Shown: positions 16,055-24,802, counted from the stretch's first letter. The stretch: DNA of 64,000 bases from Winogradskyella undariae (GCF_013285155.1 NZ_JABTEL010000011.1:1-64000), one strand, 5' to 3'. The notes: generated from the letters alone by a model not told the origin. Made by a program: numbers and translations.

Positions 16055-17851
16055 CTAAAACTTGTTACGTTTACGATCTGTTTCTTTTAAGTAAATTTTA
16101 CGTAATCTTAAGTGATTAGGTGTAACTTCTACATACTCATCTTTCTGAATATATTCTAAAGCTTCTTCTAGAGAGAATTTAATAGCTGGTACAATCTTAG
16201 CTTTATCATCTGCTCCAGAACTACGTACATTACTCTGCTTTTTAGCTTTTGTAATGTTTACAGCCATATCATCTTGACGAGAGTTCTCACCAATTACTTG
16301 ACCTTCATAGATATTTTCACCTGGTTCTACAAAGAACTTACCTCTATCTTGTAATTTATCAATTGAATAAGGGATTGCTGTTCCGTTTTCCATAGAAATT
16401 AAAGATCCAGAAATACGTCCAGGAATATCACCTTTTAAAGGTTGGTACTCTTTAAAACGATGTGCCATAATAGCCTCACCTGCAGTAGCTGTTAATAATT
16501 GGTTACGTAAACCGATGATACCACGAGAAGGAATCATAAACTCACATACCATACGATCACCTTTAGTAGTCATACTTAATAACTCACCTTTACGCATCGT
16601 TACAAACTCTACAGCTTTACCCGATACATTTTCAGGAAGGTCAATTGTTAACTCTTCTATTGGTTCACATTTAACACCATCAATTTCTTTAATGATTACC
16701 TGTGGTTGCCCAATTTGTAATTCGTAACCTTCACGACGCATCGTTTCGATTAATACCGATAAGTGTAATACACCACGACCAAAAACCATAAACTTATCTG
16801 CAGTAGCAGTTTCACCTAAACGTAAGGCTAAGTTTTTCTCTAATTCTTTTTCTAAACGATCTTTAATGTGACGAGATGTTACAAACTTTCCATCTTTACC
16901 GAAGAAAGGTGAATCGTTAATTGTAAACAACATACTCATTGTAGGCTCATCAATAGCAATAGATTTTAAACCTTCTGGGTTTTCTATGTCTGCAATTGTA
17001 TCTCCAATTTCAAAACCTTCAACACCTACAATAGCGCAGATATCTCCTGTTTCAACGCTTTCTACTTTTTTACGGCCTAAACCTTCAAAGATGAAAACTT
17101 CTTTCACTCTTGTTTTTGTAATAGTACCATCTCTTTTTACTAAAGAAATTTGTTGTCCTTCTACAATGTTTCCTCTTTGTACTCTACCAATCGCAATACG
17201 ACCTGTAAAGTTAGAGAAATCTAAAGATGTAATTAACATTTGAGTATTTCCTTCTGGGAAAACAGGTTCTGGAACATGCTCTATAACCATATCTAATAAT
17301 GGCTCAATGTTGTCAGTTTCATTTTTCCAATCGTCACTCATCCAGTTGTTCTTAGCAGAACCATAAACTGTTGGAAAATCTAATTGCCACTCTTCAGCAC
17401 CAAGTTCAAACATTAGATCGAAAACTTTTTCATGTACTTCATCAGGCGTACAGTTTTCTTTATCAACTTTGTTTACAACAACACATGGTTTTAAACCTAA
17501 GTCAATCGCTTTTTGTAATACAAAACGTGTTTGTGGCATAGGACCTTCAAAGGCATCTACCAATAACACAACACCATCTGCCATGTTTAAAACACGCTCT
17601 ACTTCACCACCGAAATCGGCGTGACCAGGTGTATCAATGATATTTATCTTAGTATCCTTATAAATAACAGAAACGTTTTTAGAAGTAATTGTAATTCCTC
17701 TTTCACGTTCTAAATCATTATTATCTAGAATTAAGTCGCCAGTGTTTTCGTTTTCACGAAATAATTGACAATGGTACATGATCTTATCAACCAAAGTCGT
17801 TTTTCCGTGGTCAACGTGTGCAATAATTGCGATATTTTTAATCTTAGTCAT
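16055..17851 (-). CDS. typA: Ribosome-associated GTPase TypA/BipA
   Basis: Translational GTPase acting in ribosome assembly and stress or cold adaptation. 598 residues, the usual TypA length. G1 IAHVDHGKTT near residue 9, switch region RERGITI near 48, G3 DTPGHADFGGEVER near 74, G4 NKVDK near 131; then the EF-G-like domains and the TypA-specific C-terminal half with PSRGIIGLRNQLLTATAGEA near 445. Stand-alone transcription is suggested by the TACATTTG box upstream and the strong terminator downstream. Confidence 0.97.
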   Translation of the reverse strand: MTKIKNIAIIAHVDHGKTTLVDKIMYHCQLFRENENTGDLILDNNDLERERGITITSKNVSVIYKDTKINIIDTPGHADFGGEVERVLNMADGVVLLVDAFEGPMPQTRFVLQKAIDLGLKPCVVVNKVDKENCTPDEVHEKVFDLMFELGAEEWQLDFPTVYGSAKNNWMSDDWKNETDNIEPLLDMVIEHVPEPVFPEGNTQMLITSLDFSNFTGRIAIGRVQRGNIVEGQQISLVKRDGTITKTRVKEVFIFEGLGRKKVESVETGDICAIVGVEGFEIGDTIADIENPEGLKSIAIDEPTMSMLFTINDSPFFGKDGKFVTSRHIKDRLEKELEKNLALRLGETATADKFMVFGRGVLHLSVLIETMRREGYELQIGQPQVIIKEIDGVKCEPIEELTIDLPENVSGKAVEFVTMRKGELLSMTTKGDRMVCEFMIPSRGIIGLRNQLLTATAGEAIMAHRFKEYQPLKGDIPGRISGSLISMENGTAIPYSIDKLQDRGKFFVEPGENIYEGQVIGENSRQDDMAVNITKAKKQSNVRSSGADDKAKIVPAIKFSLEEALEYIQKDEYVEVTPNHLRLRKIYLKETDRKRNKF

Positions 17852-17874
17852 AACTAGTGCTGATTTTAAGCGTG

Positions 17875-17882
17875 CAAATGTA
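17875..17882 (-). promoter_or_regulatory. typA -7 promoter box
   Basis: On the minus strand this reads TACATTTG, a full match to TAnnTTTG, 24 bp upstream of the typA start codon. No clear -33 TTG at standard spacing. Confidence 0.6.
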
Positions 17883-18079
17883 CATCATAATTTTTTCATT
17901 CCGTTAATAATGTGTTATAATTTCGTTTATACAACGACTAAGGCCGTATATTAAGCTAAATAATTGATTTTCAAATTTAATTATGAAGCCATAATAGCAC
18001 TGATTTTTTAAAATATTGATGTTATTAGTATACATAACTAAAGAAAAAACGTCAATTTCCACCTATAAAAACAAAACAA

Positions 18080-18439
18080 ATGGCAACTCTAAATAAATAC
18101 ACTAAATTTATTCCTTACCTCTATTTTCTCTCGATAATAGTGTATTGGTTTACAAATATTAATCAAACAAGTGGACTCTCTGCTTACCCTATATTATTAT
18201 TTGGTATTCCATTTGTATGGCAGCTTATTAAGCCTAGTAGAAAGCTAAATTTCTCATTAGGTATTGTTTTTGTTTGTCTATCATCATACCTAATATTAGC
18301 ATATTTCTTTGATTTATTAAATATTGTTGATTGGACAGAATCTTCGCAAAAACTATTACTATATGGAGGCCTTTTTGTGTTTAGCAACTTTGCTATGTCA
18401 CTTTGGATGGTTAGAAATAGTATTAGAAAGGAATTTTAG
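18080..18439 (+). CDS. Small integral membrane protein, unknown function
   Basis: 119 residues dominated by four hydrophobic segments (about 10-27, 36-50, 57-80, 90-112) joined by short loops; positively charged ends (KPSRK, RNSIRKEF). ATG preceded by the A-rich AAAACAAAACAA. No conserved motif recognised. It sits between typA and kdsA on the plus strand; kdsA seems to have its own promoter just downstream, so the two are probably not a functional unit. Confidence 0.65.
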   Translation: MATLNKYTKFIPYLYFLSIIVYWFTNINQTSGLSAYPILLFGIPFVWQLIKPSRKLNFSLGIVFVCLSSYLILAYFFDLLNIVDWTESSQKLLLYGGLFVFSNFAMSLWMVRNSIRKEF

Positions 18440-18468
18440 ATAAAAATTAAATTCAACAATCATAATTG

Positions 18469-18476
18469 TATCTTTG
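18469..18476 (+). promoter_or_regulatory. kdsA -7 promoter box
   Basis: TATCTTTG, a perfect TAnnTTTG match, 28 bp before the chosen kdsA start. A start codon further upstream (TTG 18466) would precede the transcription start expected from this box, which supports the TTG at 18505. Confidence 0.65.
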
Positions 18477-18504
18477 TGACCTAATAACTTTTAAGTCTAT
18501 AGCT

Positions 18505-19317
18505 TTGATCACAATACCAAAATTAAAACATACAGATTCTGATAATTTCTTTTTACTATGTGGACCCTGTGCCATAGAAGGAGAAGATATGGCTTTGCGC
18601 ATTGCAGAAAAAGTCATAAAAATCACAGATAAACTAGAAATTCCTTACATTTTTAAAGGGAGTTTTAAAAAAGCAAACAGAAGTAGAATTGACAGTTTCA
18701 CTGGTATTGGAGATGAAAAAGCTTTAAAAATCCTTAGAAAAATTTCTGAAACATTTGATGTTCCTACAGTTACAGATATCCATGAGGTTTCTGATGCTGC
18801 TATGGCTGCTGAGTATGTAGATGTATTACAAATCCCTGCTTTTTTAGTAAGACAAACCGACTTAGTTGTTGCTGCTGCCAAAACAGGAAAAGTGGTTAAT
18901 CTAAAAAAAGGACAATTTATGAGTCCTGAAGCGATGAAACATGCTGTGCAAAAAGTAAAGGATGCTGGTAATGAACAAGCTTGGATTACAGATCGCGGAA
19001 CGATGTTTGGTTACCAAGATATGATTGTAGATTTTAGAGGTATCCCAACCATGCGAGAATATGCCCCTACTGTTTTAGACGTTACCCATTCATTACAGCA
19101 ACCTAACCAAAGTATTGGTGTTACAGGTGGTAGACCAGATATGATTGAAACTATTGCTAGAGCTGGAATTGTAAATAATGTAGATGGTTTATTTATCGAA
19201 ACACATTTTGATCCTGCAAATGCAAAAAGTGATGGAGCTAACATGTTACACCTTGATAATCTAGAAGGTTTATTATCAAACCTTGTTGCTATTAGAAAAA
19301 CAATTAATTCATTATAA
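18505..19317 (+). CDS. kdsA: 3-deoxy-8-phosphooctulonate synthase KdsA
   Basis: Condenses arabinose 5-phosphate with phosphoenolpyruvate to KDO 8-phosphate for lipopolysaccharide inner core. From the TTG at 18505 the product is 270 residues and begins (M)ITIPKLKHTDS, matching the family. Motifs: LCGPCAIEGEDMA near residue 20, FKGSFKKANRSR near 50, GTMFGYQDMIVDFR near 160, DVTHSLQQPNQS and ETHFDPANAKSDGANML near 235. An in-frame TTG at 18466 overlaps the promoter box and is rejected. There is no ATG at the N terminus, so a TTG start is inferred. Confidence 0.94.
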   Translation: MITIPKLKHTDSDNFFLLCGPCAIEGEDMALRIAEKVIKITDKLEIPYIFKGSFKKANRSRIDSFTGIGDEKALKILRKISETFDVPTVTDIHEVSDAAMAAEYVDVLQIPAFLVRQTDLVVAAAKTGKVVNLKKGQFMSPEAMKHAVQKVKDAGNEQAWITDRGTMFGYQDMIVDFRGIPTMREYAPTVLDVTHSLQQPNQSIGVTGGRPDMIETIARAGIVNNVDGLFIETHFDPANAKSDGANMLHLDNLEGLLSNLVAIRKTINSL

Positions 19318-19382
19318 TTTTATAAATTATTGTAAGTACGCGAGAAGGCTAACGTCTACTATTTCCTTTACGGATATTTCTT

Positions 19383-20237
19383 ATGAACTACTTTAACAGA
19401 ATCCTATGTGCCGGATTCACTTTTTTGTGCACAATTGCATACGGCCAAACAGAACAAATACTTAATTACACTTCATCTAATAAAGGTAAATTCTTTGTGA
19501 GTTGGGGAGGAAATAGAAGTGCATATTCTAAATCAGATATTCGCTTTAAGGGTGATAATTATGATTTCACTATTAGTGAAGCCACGGCCAAAGACAAACC
19601 AAAAGGTTGGCATATAGATTACATTAATCCCACGAGGATGACAATTCCTCAAACCAATGCTAAATTGGGTTATTTTATTTCTGATCATTACACCGTTTCT
19701 TTGGGGTTAGACCACATGAAATATGTAATGAATAGAAACAGAGACAGAACTGTAAATGGTTATATTGATTTGCCTGACAGCGAACCTGGAAGTATTTACA
19801 ATGGTGATTTTAATAATGAAAGCGTATTTATTTCCGAAGATTTCTTAAAATTTGAACATACGGATGGTTTAAACTACATCTATACCGAGATTGCTAGATA
19901 CGATGATATTTCGTCTCTATTTGGTATAAATAACACCGATATATTTCAAGTTAATTTAACTGAAGGTATTGGTGGAGGTGTTTTATTTCCTAAAACAAAC
20001 GCTACATTATTACAAAAAGATAGATATGACGAATTTCATGTTGCAGGTTATGGTTTATCTGCAAATCTTGGAGTAAACTTAACCTTTTTAAAACACTTTT
20101 TTGTGCAATTAAATGCCAAAGGAGGCTATATAAATATGAATGATATTAGAACTACTGGTAACACAGCTGACCACGCAGAACAAAGTTTTTACTTTTTTCA
20201 GCGCGTAGTTTCTTTTGGCAGCATTTTTAGATTATAA
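19383..20237 (+). CDS. Secreted, probably outer-membrane beta-barrel protein
   Basis: 284 residues. An N-terminal signal peptide (LCAGFTFLCTIAYG then Q) is followed by alternating aromatic/polar strands: FFVSWGGNRSAYS, NAKLGYFISDHYTVSLGLDHMKY, GYGLSANLGVNLTF, and the C-terminal FFQRVVSFGSIFRL, which ends in an aromatic-L pattern typical of outer-membrane barrels. No enzyme motif seen. Followed 5 bp later by a GNAT gene. Function unknown. Confidence 0.75.
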   Translation: MNYFNRILCAGFTFLCTIAYGQTEQILNYTSSNKGKFFVSWGGNRSAYSKSDIRFKGDNYDFTISEATAKDKPKGWHIDYINPTRMTIPQTNAKLGYFISDHYTVSLGLDHMKYVMNRNRDRTVNGYIDLPDSEPGSIYNGDFNNESVFISEDFLKFEHTDGLNYIYTEIARYDDISSLFGINNTDIFQVNLTEGIGGGVLFPKTNATLLQKDRYDEFHVAGYGLSANLGVNLTFLKHFFVQLNAKGGYINMNDIRTTGNTADHAEQSFYFFQRVVSFGSIFRL

Positions 20238-20242
20238 AAAAC

Positions 20243-20707
20243 ATGATACAAATAAGAACCGCAGATTTAAACGATATTCCTGAAATCACTTCAGTATTTA
20301 GAGATACAATTATCAATATCAGTACTAAACATTATTCAGAAAAACAAACTACAGCTTGGGCTTCTGGCGCAGATAAAATTAAAGATTGGGAAAAAAGAAT
20401 CAGTAAACTTTATTTTATTGTCGCTGAAATTGATAAAATTATTGTTGGTTTTGCTTATTTAAAGAATGGTAATTACCTAGAAGGCTTATTTGTTCATAAA
20501 GATTACCAACGTCAAGGAGTAGGTTCAAAATTATTACGAATAATGGAATCGCAAGTTATGATGAATGATTTTGAAGTTTTTAAATCTGATGTTAGCAAAA
20601 CAGCTTTACCGTTTTTTGATAACAAATATTTTAATGTTATTAAAATACAAAAGAAGAGTGTAAAAGGTGTTATGCTAGAAAATTATCTTGTTGAGAAACA
20701 AATGTAA
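20243..20707 (+). CDS. GNAT family N-acetyltransferase
   Basis: 154 residues with the acetyl-CoA binding block EGLFVHKDYQRQGVGSKLL (motif A, R/Q-x-x-G-x-G/A) near residue 78 and IVAEIDKIIVGFAYLK near 55. The N-terminal IRTADLNDIPEITSVFRDTI is typical of PhnO/ElaA-like members. The start lies 5 bp after the barrel gene's stop. Substrate not inferable. Confidence 0.85.
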   Translation: MIQIRTADLNDIPEITSVFRDTIINISTKHYSEKQTTAWASGADKIKDWEKRISKLYFIVAEIDKIIVGFAYLKNGNYLEGLFVHKDYQRQGVGSKLLRIMESQVMMNDFEVFKSDVSKTALPFFDNKYFNVIKIQKKSVKGVMLENYLVEKQM

Positions 20708-20712
20708 TTGTA

Positions 20713-21327
20713 TTACTTTTTTACAAAAACTTTTATACCCGCTTTAATATCTAAATCAAGATAATTAGCACTTGGCACAATTGGACAAGAAAATTTCTCA
20801 TTATAAGCACAATAAGGATTGTATGCTGAGTTAAAATCTATTTCAATAATACTTCCTTCAGGAATATCTAAGTCAATATAACGCCCTCCTCCATAAGTTA
20901 AAGAACCATTGGTATTATCCATAAATGGTAAAAATAAATAGTTTTCAAAGCCTTCTGTTTGCATTAATTCTTCACCTTGATAAACATTTAACTGAAAAGA
21001 CTTCCCCTTTATTTCAAAAGTTACAATTCCAAAAACACGCTCTTTAGATAAGCGATCTGTTGTTGTTTTCATTTGAAACCATTCTGTATTTGGAGTACGC
21101 TTTAATTCTGCTTTCACTAAAAACGTAGAATCGTAAGCAAAGAAATCTAAGCCTTCAAATGTTTTAATATCTTTTGCTTTTAAAGGCGATCTTGAAGCAT
21201 CTTTAAACTCATCATTCATCTTTTTTTGAAATGGTGTTAAATCTGTTGCAACCATTTTTTTATTTTGAGCGCAACTCGTAAAGAAGACAATTGTAAATAA
21301 GATGACTAAAATTCGCATAAGGTTCAA
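20713..21327 (-). CDS. DUF1684 family lipoprotein
   Basis: 204 residues. N-terminal ILVILFTIVFFTSCAQ is a lipoprotein signal with the cysteine at about residue 19. The body matches the DUF1684 pattern: FQKKMNDEFKDASRSPL near 37, FQLNVYQGEEL near 110, LFLPFMDNTNGSLTYGGGRYIDL near 130, and the terminal IDFNSAYNPYCAYNEKFSCPIVPSAN with paired cysteines. The biochemical role of the family is not established. Convergent with the GNAT gene. Confidence 0.85.
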   Translation of the reverse strand: MNLMRILVILFTIVFFTSCAQNKKMVATDLTPFQKKMNDEFKDASRSPLKAKDIKTFEGLDFFAYDSTFLVKAELKRTPNTEWFQMKTTTDRLSKERVFGIVTFEIKGKSFQLNVYQGEELMQTEGFENYLFLPFMDNTNGSLTYGGGRYIDLDIPEGSIIEIDFNSAYNPYCAYNEKFSCPIVPSANYLDLDIKAGIKVFVKK

Positions 21328-21337
21328 ATTTAAAATT

Positions 21338-21345
21338 CAAAAATA
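21338..21345 (-). promoter_or_regulatory. -7 promoter box of the DUF1684 gene
   Basis: Reads TATTTTTG on the minus strand, a full TAnnTTTG match 11 bp from the start codon, implying a very short leader. Confidence 0.5.
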
Positions 21346-21432
21346 CAATATATAAAATGTCCTTAATATTTTAAGAGAGATTTAATAGCATACATTTTCT
21401 AAATTTATTCAATAAGTGTAATTTTAAACACC

Positions 21433-22404
21433 ATGAAAAAACGAGACTTAGACGTATTAATTATTGGCGCTGGCCCTATAGGTATTGCTTGTGCTTTAGA
21501 GTGTAAAAAACGAAATTTAAATTATTTGGTGTTAGAAAAAGGAGCTTTAACAAATTCCCTTTTTAACTACCCTTTAAACATGACGTTCTTTTCTACTTCT
21601 GATAAATTAGAAATTGATGATATTCCTTTTATAAGCAACAACCCAAAGCCAACTAGAAACGAAGCTTTAGAATATTACAGACGTGTAACGACTTCAAAAG
21701 CTCTAAACATTAATCTATATGAAAAAGTAGAAGATCTAGAAAAAACAGAAAATGGTTTTAATGTTCAATCTAACAAAGCCACTTATTTTGCAAAAAAAGT
21801 GATTATCTCTACTGGGTTTTATGACATTCCTAACTTACTGAATGTTCCTGGAGAAGATTTACCTAAGGTATTTCATTATTATAAAGAAGCACACCCTTTT
21901 ACATTACAGAATGTCACTGTAGTTGGTGCAAGTAACTCCTCTGTAGATACTGCATTAGAAATCTATAGAAAAGGCGGAAATGTCACCATGGTCATTAGAG
22001 GTAAATCTATTGGAGAACGAGTAAAATATTGGGTAAAACCAGATATTTTAAATCGAATTAAAGAAGGGAGTATTAAAGCTTATTTTAATTCTGAAATTAA
22101 AGAAATTACACCTACAGAGGTTATAATAAGCACACCTAATGGTAAACAAACTTTAGATAACGATTATGTTATTGCCTTAACAGGTTATCATCCTAATTTT
22201 GAATTATTAGATACTGCCGGAATTGAGTTTTCTAAAGACGAAAAACGCATTCCTAGCTATAATTCTGAAACCATGGAAACAAATGTAAAAGGCCTTTATT
22301 TAGCTGGTGTAATTTGTGGAGGAATGGAAACTCATAAATGGTTTATAGAAAACTCAAGAATACATGCAAAAATGATTATTGACGACATTGAAACTAAAGC
22401 CTAA
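21433..22404 (+). CDS. YpdA/Bdr-like FAD/NAD(P)-binding oxidoreductase
   Basis: 323-residue two-dinucleotide-domain flavoprotein: FAD site LIIGAGPIGIACALE near residue 9, NAD(P) site VTVVGASNSSVDTALE near 160, and the second FAD motif GLYLAGVICGG near 285. It lacks the CxxC redox pair of thioredoxin reductases. This layout and the LNMTFFSTSDKLEIDDIPF segment match YpdA (bacillithiol disulfide reductase, Bdr, in Firmicutes; also kept in Bacteroidota). In this organism the thiol substrate is inferred only by family. Confidence 0.85.
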   Translation: MKKRDLDVLIIGAGPIGIACALECKKRNLNYLVLEKGALTNSLFNYPLNMTFFSTSDKLEIDDIPFISNNPKPTRNEALEYYRRVTTSKALNINLYEKVEDLEKTENGFNVQSNKATYFAKKVIISTGFYDIPNLLNVPGEDLPKVFHYYKEAHPFTLQNVTVVGASNSSVDTALEIYRKGGNVTMVIRGKSIGERVKYWVKPDILNRIKEGSIKAYFNSEIKEITPTEVIISTPNGKQTLDNDYVIALTGYHPNFELLDTAGIEFSKDEKRIPSYNSETMETNVKGLYLAGVICGGMETHKWFIENSRIHAKMIIDDIETKA

Positions 22405-22421
22405 TAATTGCTATTAAAATC

Positions 22422-22817
22422 ATGAGCTACAGCCTACCATCTCATCTATCTAATTTGCCTATTTACCAAAAGGCCATGGATATTATTGTTATTTCTCGAA
22501 GTATTTCAAACTATCTTAATCAAGATTTAGTCTATTTAAATACAGATGGCACTGAGGATAATAACATTTATTTCTCAGGTGATATTATTCAACAATCCAT
22601 AAGTCTAGCTCCTGAAATTATTAATGCTGAACTTGAAAAATGTTCACAAAAAAAGAGTAGACATCTAGAAATCTTAGATCGTTTAACCACACGACTATAT
22701 ACAAACTGTAAAAGATTAGAAAAATCAAATAGTAATGGTAAAGACTACTTGCCTATTCTACGTGGTGAATTAAGAAAATTTAGAAAACTACAACGTCACT
22801 GGATGATGACGTTATAA
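22422..22817 (+). CDS. Hypothetical helical protein
   Basis: 131 residues starting 17 bp after the YpdA-like gene, so likely cotranscribed. The sequence is largely alpha-helical and starts SYSLPSHLSNLPIYQKAMDII, faintly like four-helix-bundle proteins; there is no signal peptide. Charged helices (EKCSQKKSRHLEILDRL, GELRKFRKLQRHW) suggest a soluble bundle that may bind nucleic acid or protein. No catalytic motif seen. Confidence 0.65.
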   Translation: MSYSLPSHLSNLPIYQKAMDIIVISRSISNYLNQDLVYLNTDGTEDNNIYFSGDIIQQSISLAPEIINAELEKCSQKKSRHLEILDRLTTRLYTNCKRLEKSNSNGKDYLPILRGELRKFRKLQRHWMMTL

Positions 22818-22827
22818 ATTATAATTA

Positions 22828-23436
22828 CTATTTTAAAAGATGCGCATTACTCATAAATGCATTCTGGTAATTTTTAATTCTAGAATTCATTTCGTCAGCC
22901 ATAATTATAAACTGACATTTATTAAGACTTTCAGACAAACGTAAAATATGATTATAACCATTATGCCTGCCTAAATAGTCAGCATCTTCAATAGCCAATA
23001 ACTGTACTTCACCTAAATGAATTCCATTTAAAAAATAAAGTTTACTTAATCTAGCAGGAGTTGCAATTACAATATCTTGTCCGTAATACACCTCTGTCTT
23101 TTGCTTTTCAATATCGTATTCATCATACAAAGCATACACTCTTAAATCTGTTGTATTAGTAAATCTTTCAAACTCTTCTTTTAAACGTAAAGCTTCCTTC
23201 TTATTTTCAACAACAATAATGGCTCTTGGCGAATCTTCAAAAGCTTCTGCCTTTAGCTTATGAATCGTTGCTATAATAAGCGCTGTAGTTTTACCACTTC
23301 CTTTTGGCCCAATAATATAAGCATCCGCACCACCTTTTAAAGTTGGTAATACTTTTTTCTGAAATGGATTTGAAGTTTCAAATCCTTCATTTTCCAAGGA
23401 TTCTTTTAATAAAGGGTGTAGTTTTTTGAAAGACAT
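22828..23436 (-). CDS. Single-domain DEAD-box-like ATPase
   Basis: 202 residues that cover only the first RecA-like domain of a DEAD-box helicase. Visible: Q-motif-like SNPFQKKVLP near residue 23, motif I GPKGSGKTT near 43, motif Ib-like ATPARL near 126, motif II as IEDAD rather than DEAD near 149, and MADE where motif III SAT would be. The second RecA domain (motifs IV-VI) is absent and the reading frame ends cleanly, so it is probably a stable short protein and not an obvious fragment. Helicase activity is doubtful; an RNA-binding or regulatory ATPase is possible. Confidence 0.75.
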   Translation of the reverse strand: MSFKKLHPLLKESLENEGFETSNPFQKKVLPTLKGGADAYIIGPKGSGKTTALIIATIHKLKAEAFEDSPRAIIVVENKKEALRLKEEFERFTNTTDLRVYALYDEYDIEKQKTEVYYGQDIVIATPARLSKLYFLNGIHLGEVQLLAIEDADYLGRHNGYNHILRLSESLNKCQFIIMADEMNSRIKNYQNAFMSNAHLLK

Positions 23437-23495
23437 CTGAGTAAGTAATAAAAATAGCTTGATTAGTTATTTTGCTATTAATTTCAAAGGTACGA

Positions 23496-24035
23496 TTATT
23501 GACAAACTTTACAGTCTGCTTTGTCTTGTATTTCTCCAACCAAATGACCATCTTCATTCATCTTAAAACCACAACAGTCCATAAAACCTTGTGCAATCTG
23601 CTTTCTTGCACGTTGAATTTGCGATTTTACTGTTGGCAAAGATAAATTTAATTGGTTAGCAACCTCTTGTTGCTTAAGACCTTTAATATCTGATAGAAAC
23701 AAAGGATCTCTATATTTTTTTGGTAAATTCACTAAAATTCCCCTTAAGCAATCTTGTTCTGTATGTCCTTTTGGTAGAGGCTCTGATTCAATTTCTAAAT
23801 CTTCAACAGGAATAACTAGTTTGTTAGTTTTAAAATAATCTAGAATCGTATATCTAGCAATTGAAAACAACCAAGGTTTTAGCTTTGCTTCATCTTTAAG
23901 GGTATGTAGCTTAGTATGAACTTTAATAAATGTTTCTTGCAAAATATCATCAGCAACATCAACGTCTTTTACTTTACTTAAAATAAAACGTCGAATATCA
24001 CCAGAATAACTTTCCCAAACACTTTTTGTAGTCAT
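23496..24035 (-). CDS. SigZ-like ECF RNA polymerase sigma factor with Cys-rich tail
   Basis: 179 residues. Region 2 spans roughly 7-75 (DDILQETFIKVHTKL, KPWLFSIARYTILDYF) and region 4 roughly 105-155 (LPKKYRDPLFLSDIKGLKQQEVANQL, LPTVKSQIQRARK). The C-terminal tail carries CC near 155 and CKVC at the end, a layout I associate with SigZ-type sigma factors. No anti-sigma gene is adjacent. The neighbour downstream of its promoter side is a 33-residue peptide with 11 cysteines, raising the possibility of metal- or thiol-linked control. Confidence 0.85.
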   Translation of the reverse strand: MTTKSVWESYSGDIRRFILSKVKDVDVADDILQETFIKVHTKLHTLKDEAKLKPWLFSIARYTILDYFKTNKLVIPVEDLEIESEPLPKGHTEQDCLRGILVNLPKKYRDPLFLSDIKGLKQQEVANQLNLSLPTVKSQIQRARKQIAQGFMDCCGFKMNEDGHLVGEIQDKADCKVCQ

Positions 24036-24057
24036 ACTTTAAATTTAACTAAAATCA

Positions 24058-24085
24058 GTTCGGGTACAAAATTTAGAACCCGAAC
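24058..24085 (-). terminator. Hairpin between the Cys-rich peptide and sigma-factor genes
   Basis: GTTCGGGT (24058-24065) pairs perfectly with ACCCGAAC (24078-24085) around a 12-nt loop. Read on the minus strand it follows the Cys-rich peptide stop and precedes the sigma-factor start, so it may terminate or attenuate transcription between them. The following T tract is short (GATTTTAG). Confidence 0.6.
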
Positions 24086-24095
24086 TAATTATAAT

Positions 24096-24197
24096 TTAAC
24101 AATTGCAATTTGTGCATGTACAGTTTTCACAAGTACAATTTTCACACCCTCCTTTTGCGCAACCTTCACAGTTGCAAGTACATTCTTTATCTTTCAT
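24096..24197 (-). CDS. 33-residue cysteine-rich, metallothionein-like peptide
   Basis: A small gene found by reading the gap: ATG at 24197 to TAA at 24096. The product MKDKECTCNCEGC.. has 11 cysteines in 33 residues (positions 6, 8, 10, 13, 18, 21, 23, 26, 28, 31, 33), mostly as C-x-C and C-x2-C with recurrent ENCTC units, and no hydrophobic core. That composition predicts multinuclear Zn, Cu or Cd binding. It lies 60 bp upstream of the sigma-factor start on the same strand, separated by a hairpin. The name is by composition only; no homologue is recognised. Confidence 0.75.
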   Translation of the reverse strand: MKDKECTCNCEGCAKGGCENCTCENCTCTNCNC

Positions 24198-24280
24198 GAT
24201 ATTATGTTTTAATGTTCACTTAATAGACGTAGAACTTTTAAAAAAGATGCAAAAAGATGTGATTATTTTTTCAAATTAAA

Positions 24281-24748
24281 TTACTTCACCAATATTATTG
24301 CCTCATGAGAGATTGGAAAATTACACGAGTTAGCGATAAAACAAAGTTCATTTGCTTTTTTATGTAATTGTAACGCTAATTCTTTTTGGTTTGCATTTTT
24401 GATAGTAACAACAGGTTTTAGCCTTACAACTTTAAAACTTCCGCTTCCCGAAGATTCTACTTCTAAATCTCCTTCAGACCTATCTAAATAACTTAATACT
24501 TCAATTTGATGCTGTGTACAGGCATACAAATAAGACATCATGTGGCAAGATGTTAATGCAGACAATAATAAATCTTCAGGATTATATAATGAATCATCAC
24601 CTCTAAATATTTTTGCAGCAGAGACTTGTAATGGTGAAACTTTATTTACAATTGAAACATCATGATTCCTGCTAAATGTTCTCGGACTCATTGTGCTTTC
24701 TCCATCACTAAGTGACCAATTTACTGAAGCTTTAAAAGTATGTTTCAT
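24281..24748 (-). CDS. OsmC/Ohr family protein
   Basis: 155 residues from ATG 24748, beginning MKHTFKASVNWSL. Family features: NPEDLLLSALTSCHMMSYLY near residue 60 with the first redox cysteine, and the second conserved cysteine in ANELCFIANSCNFP near 130. OsmC proteins are thiol peroxidases that reduce organic hydroperoxides. A longer in-frame start at 24787 is rejected because it runs into the terminator hairpin at 24774-24802. Confidence 0.88.
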   Translation of the reverse strand: MKHTFKASVNWSLSDGESTMSPRTFSRNHDVSIVNKVSPLQVSAAKIFRGDDSLYNPEDLLLSALTSCHMMSYLYACTQHQIEVLSYLDRSEGDLEVESSGSGSFKVVRLKPVVTIKNANQKELALQLHKKANELCFIANSCNFPISHEAIILVK

Positions 24749-24773
24749 AACTATTTTTAATTTTGAATGTAAA

Positions 24774-24802
24774 AAAAAGCGTTTCATAAAGAAACGCTTT
24801 TT
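24774..24802. terminator. Terminator between icmF and the osmC-like gene
   Basis: AAAAAGCGTTTC-ATAAA-GAAACGCTTTTT, a perfect 12-bp stem with U-rich ends on either strand. On the minus strand it follows the icmF stop at 24835. Confidence 0.85.

Noticed and set aside
16515..17243. Plus-strand ORFs inside typA
   Set aside because: Antisense shadows of a well-supported gene; similar shadow ORFs inside icmF, sbcC, glnN, the M56 gene and fic were likewise discarded.
18466..18504. Upstream TTG start for kdsA
   Set aside because: It overlaps the TATCTTTG promoter box and would precede the transcription start; family N terminus begins near 18505.
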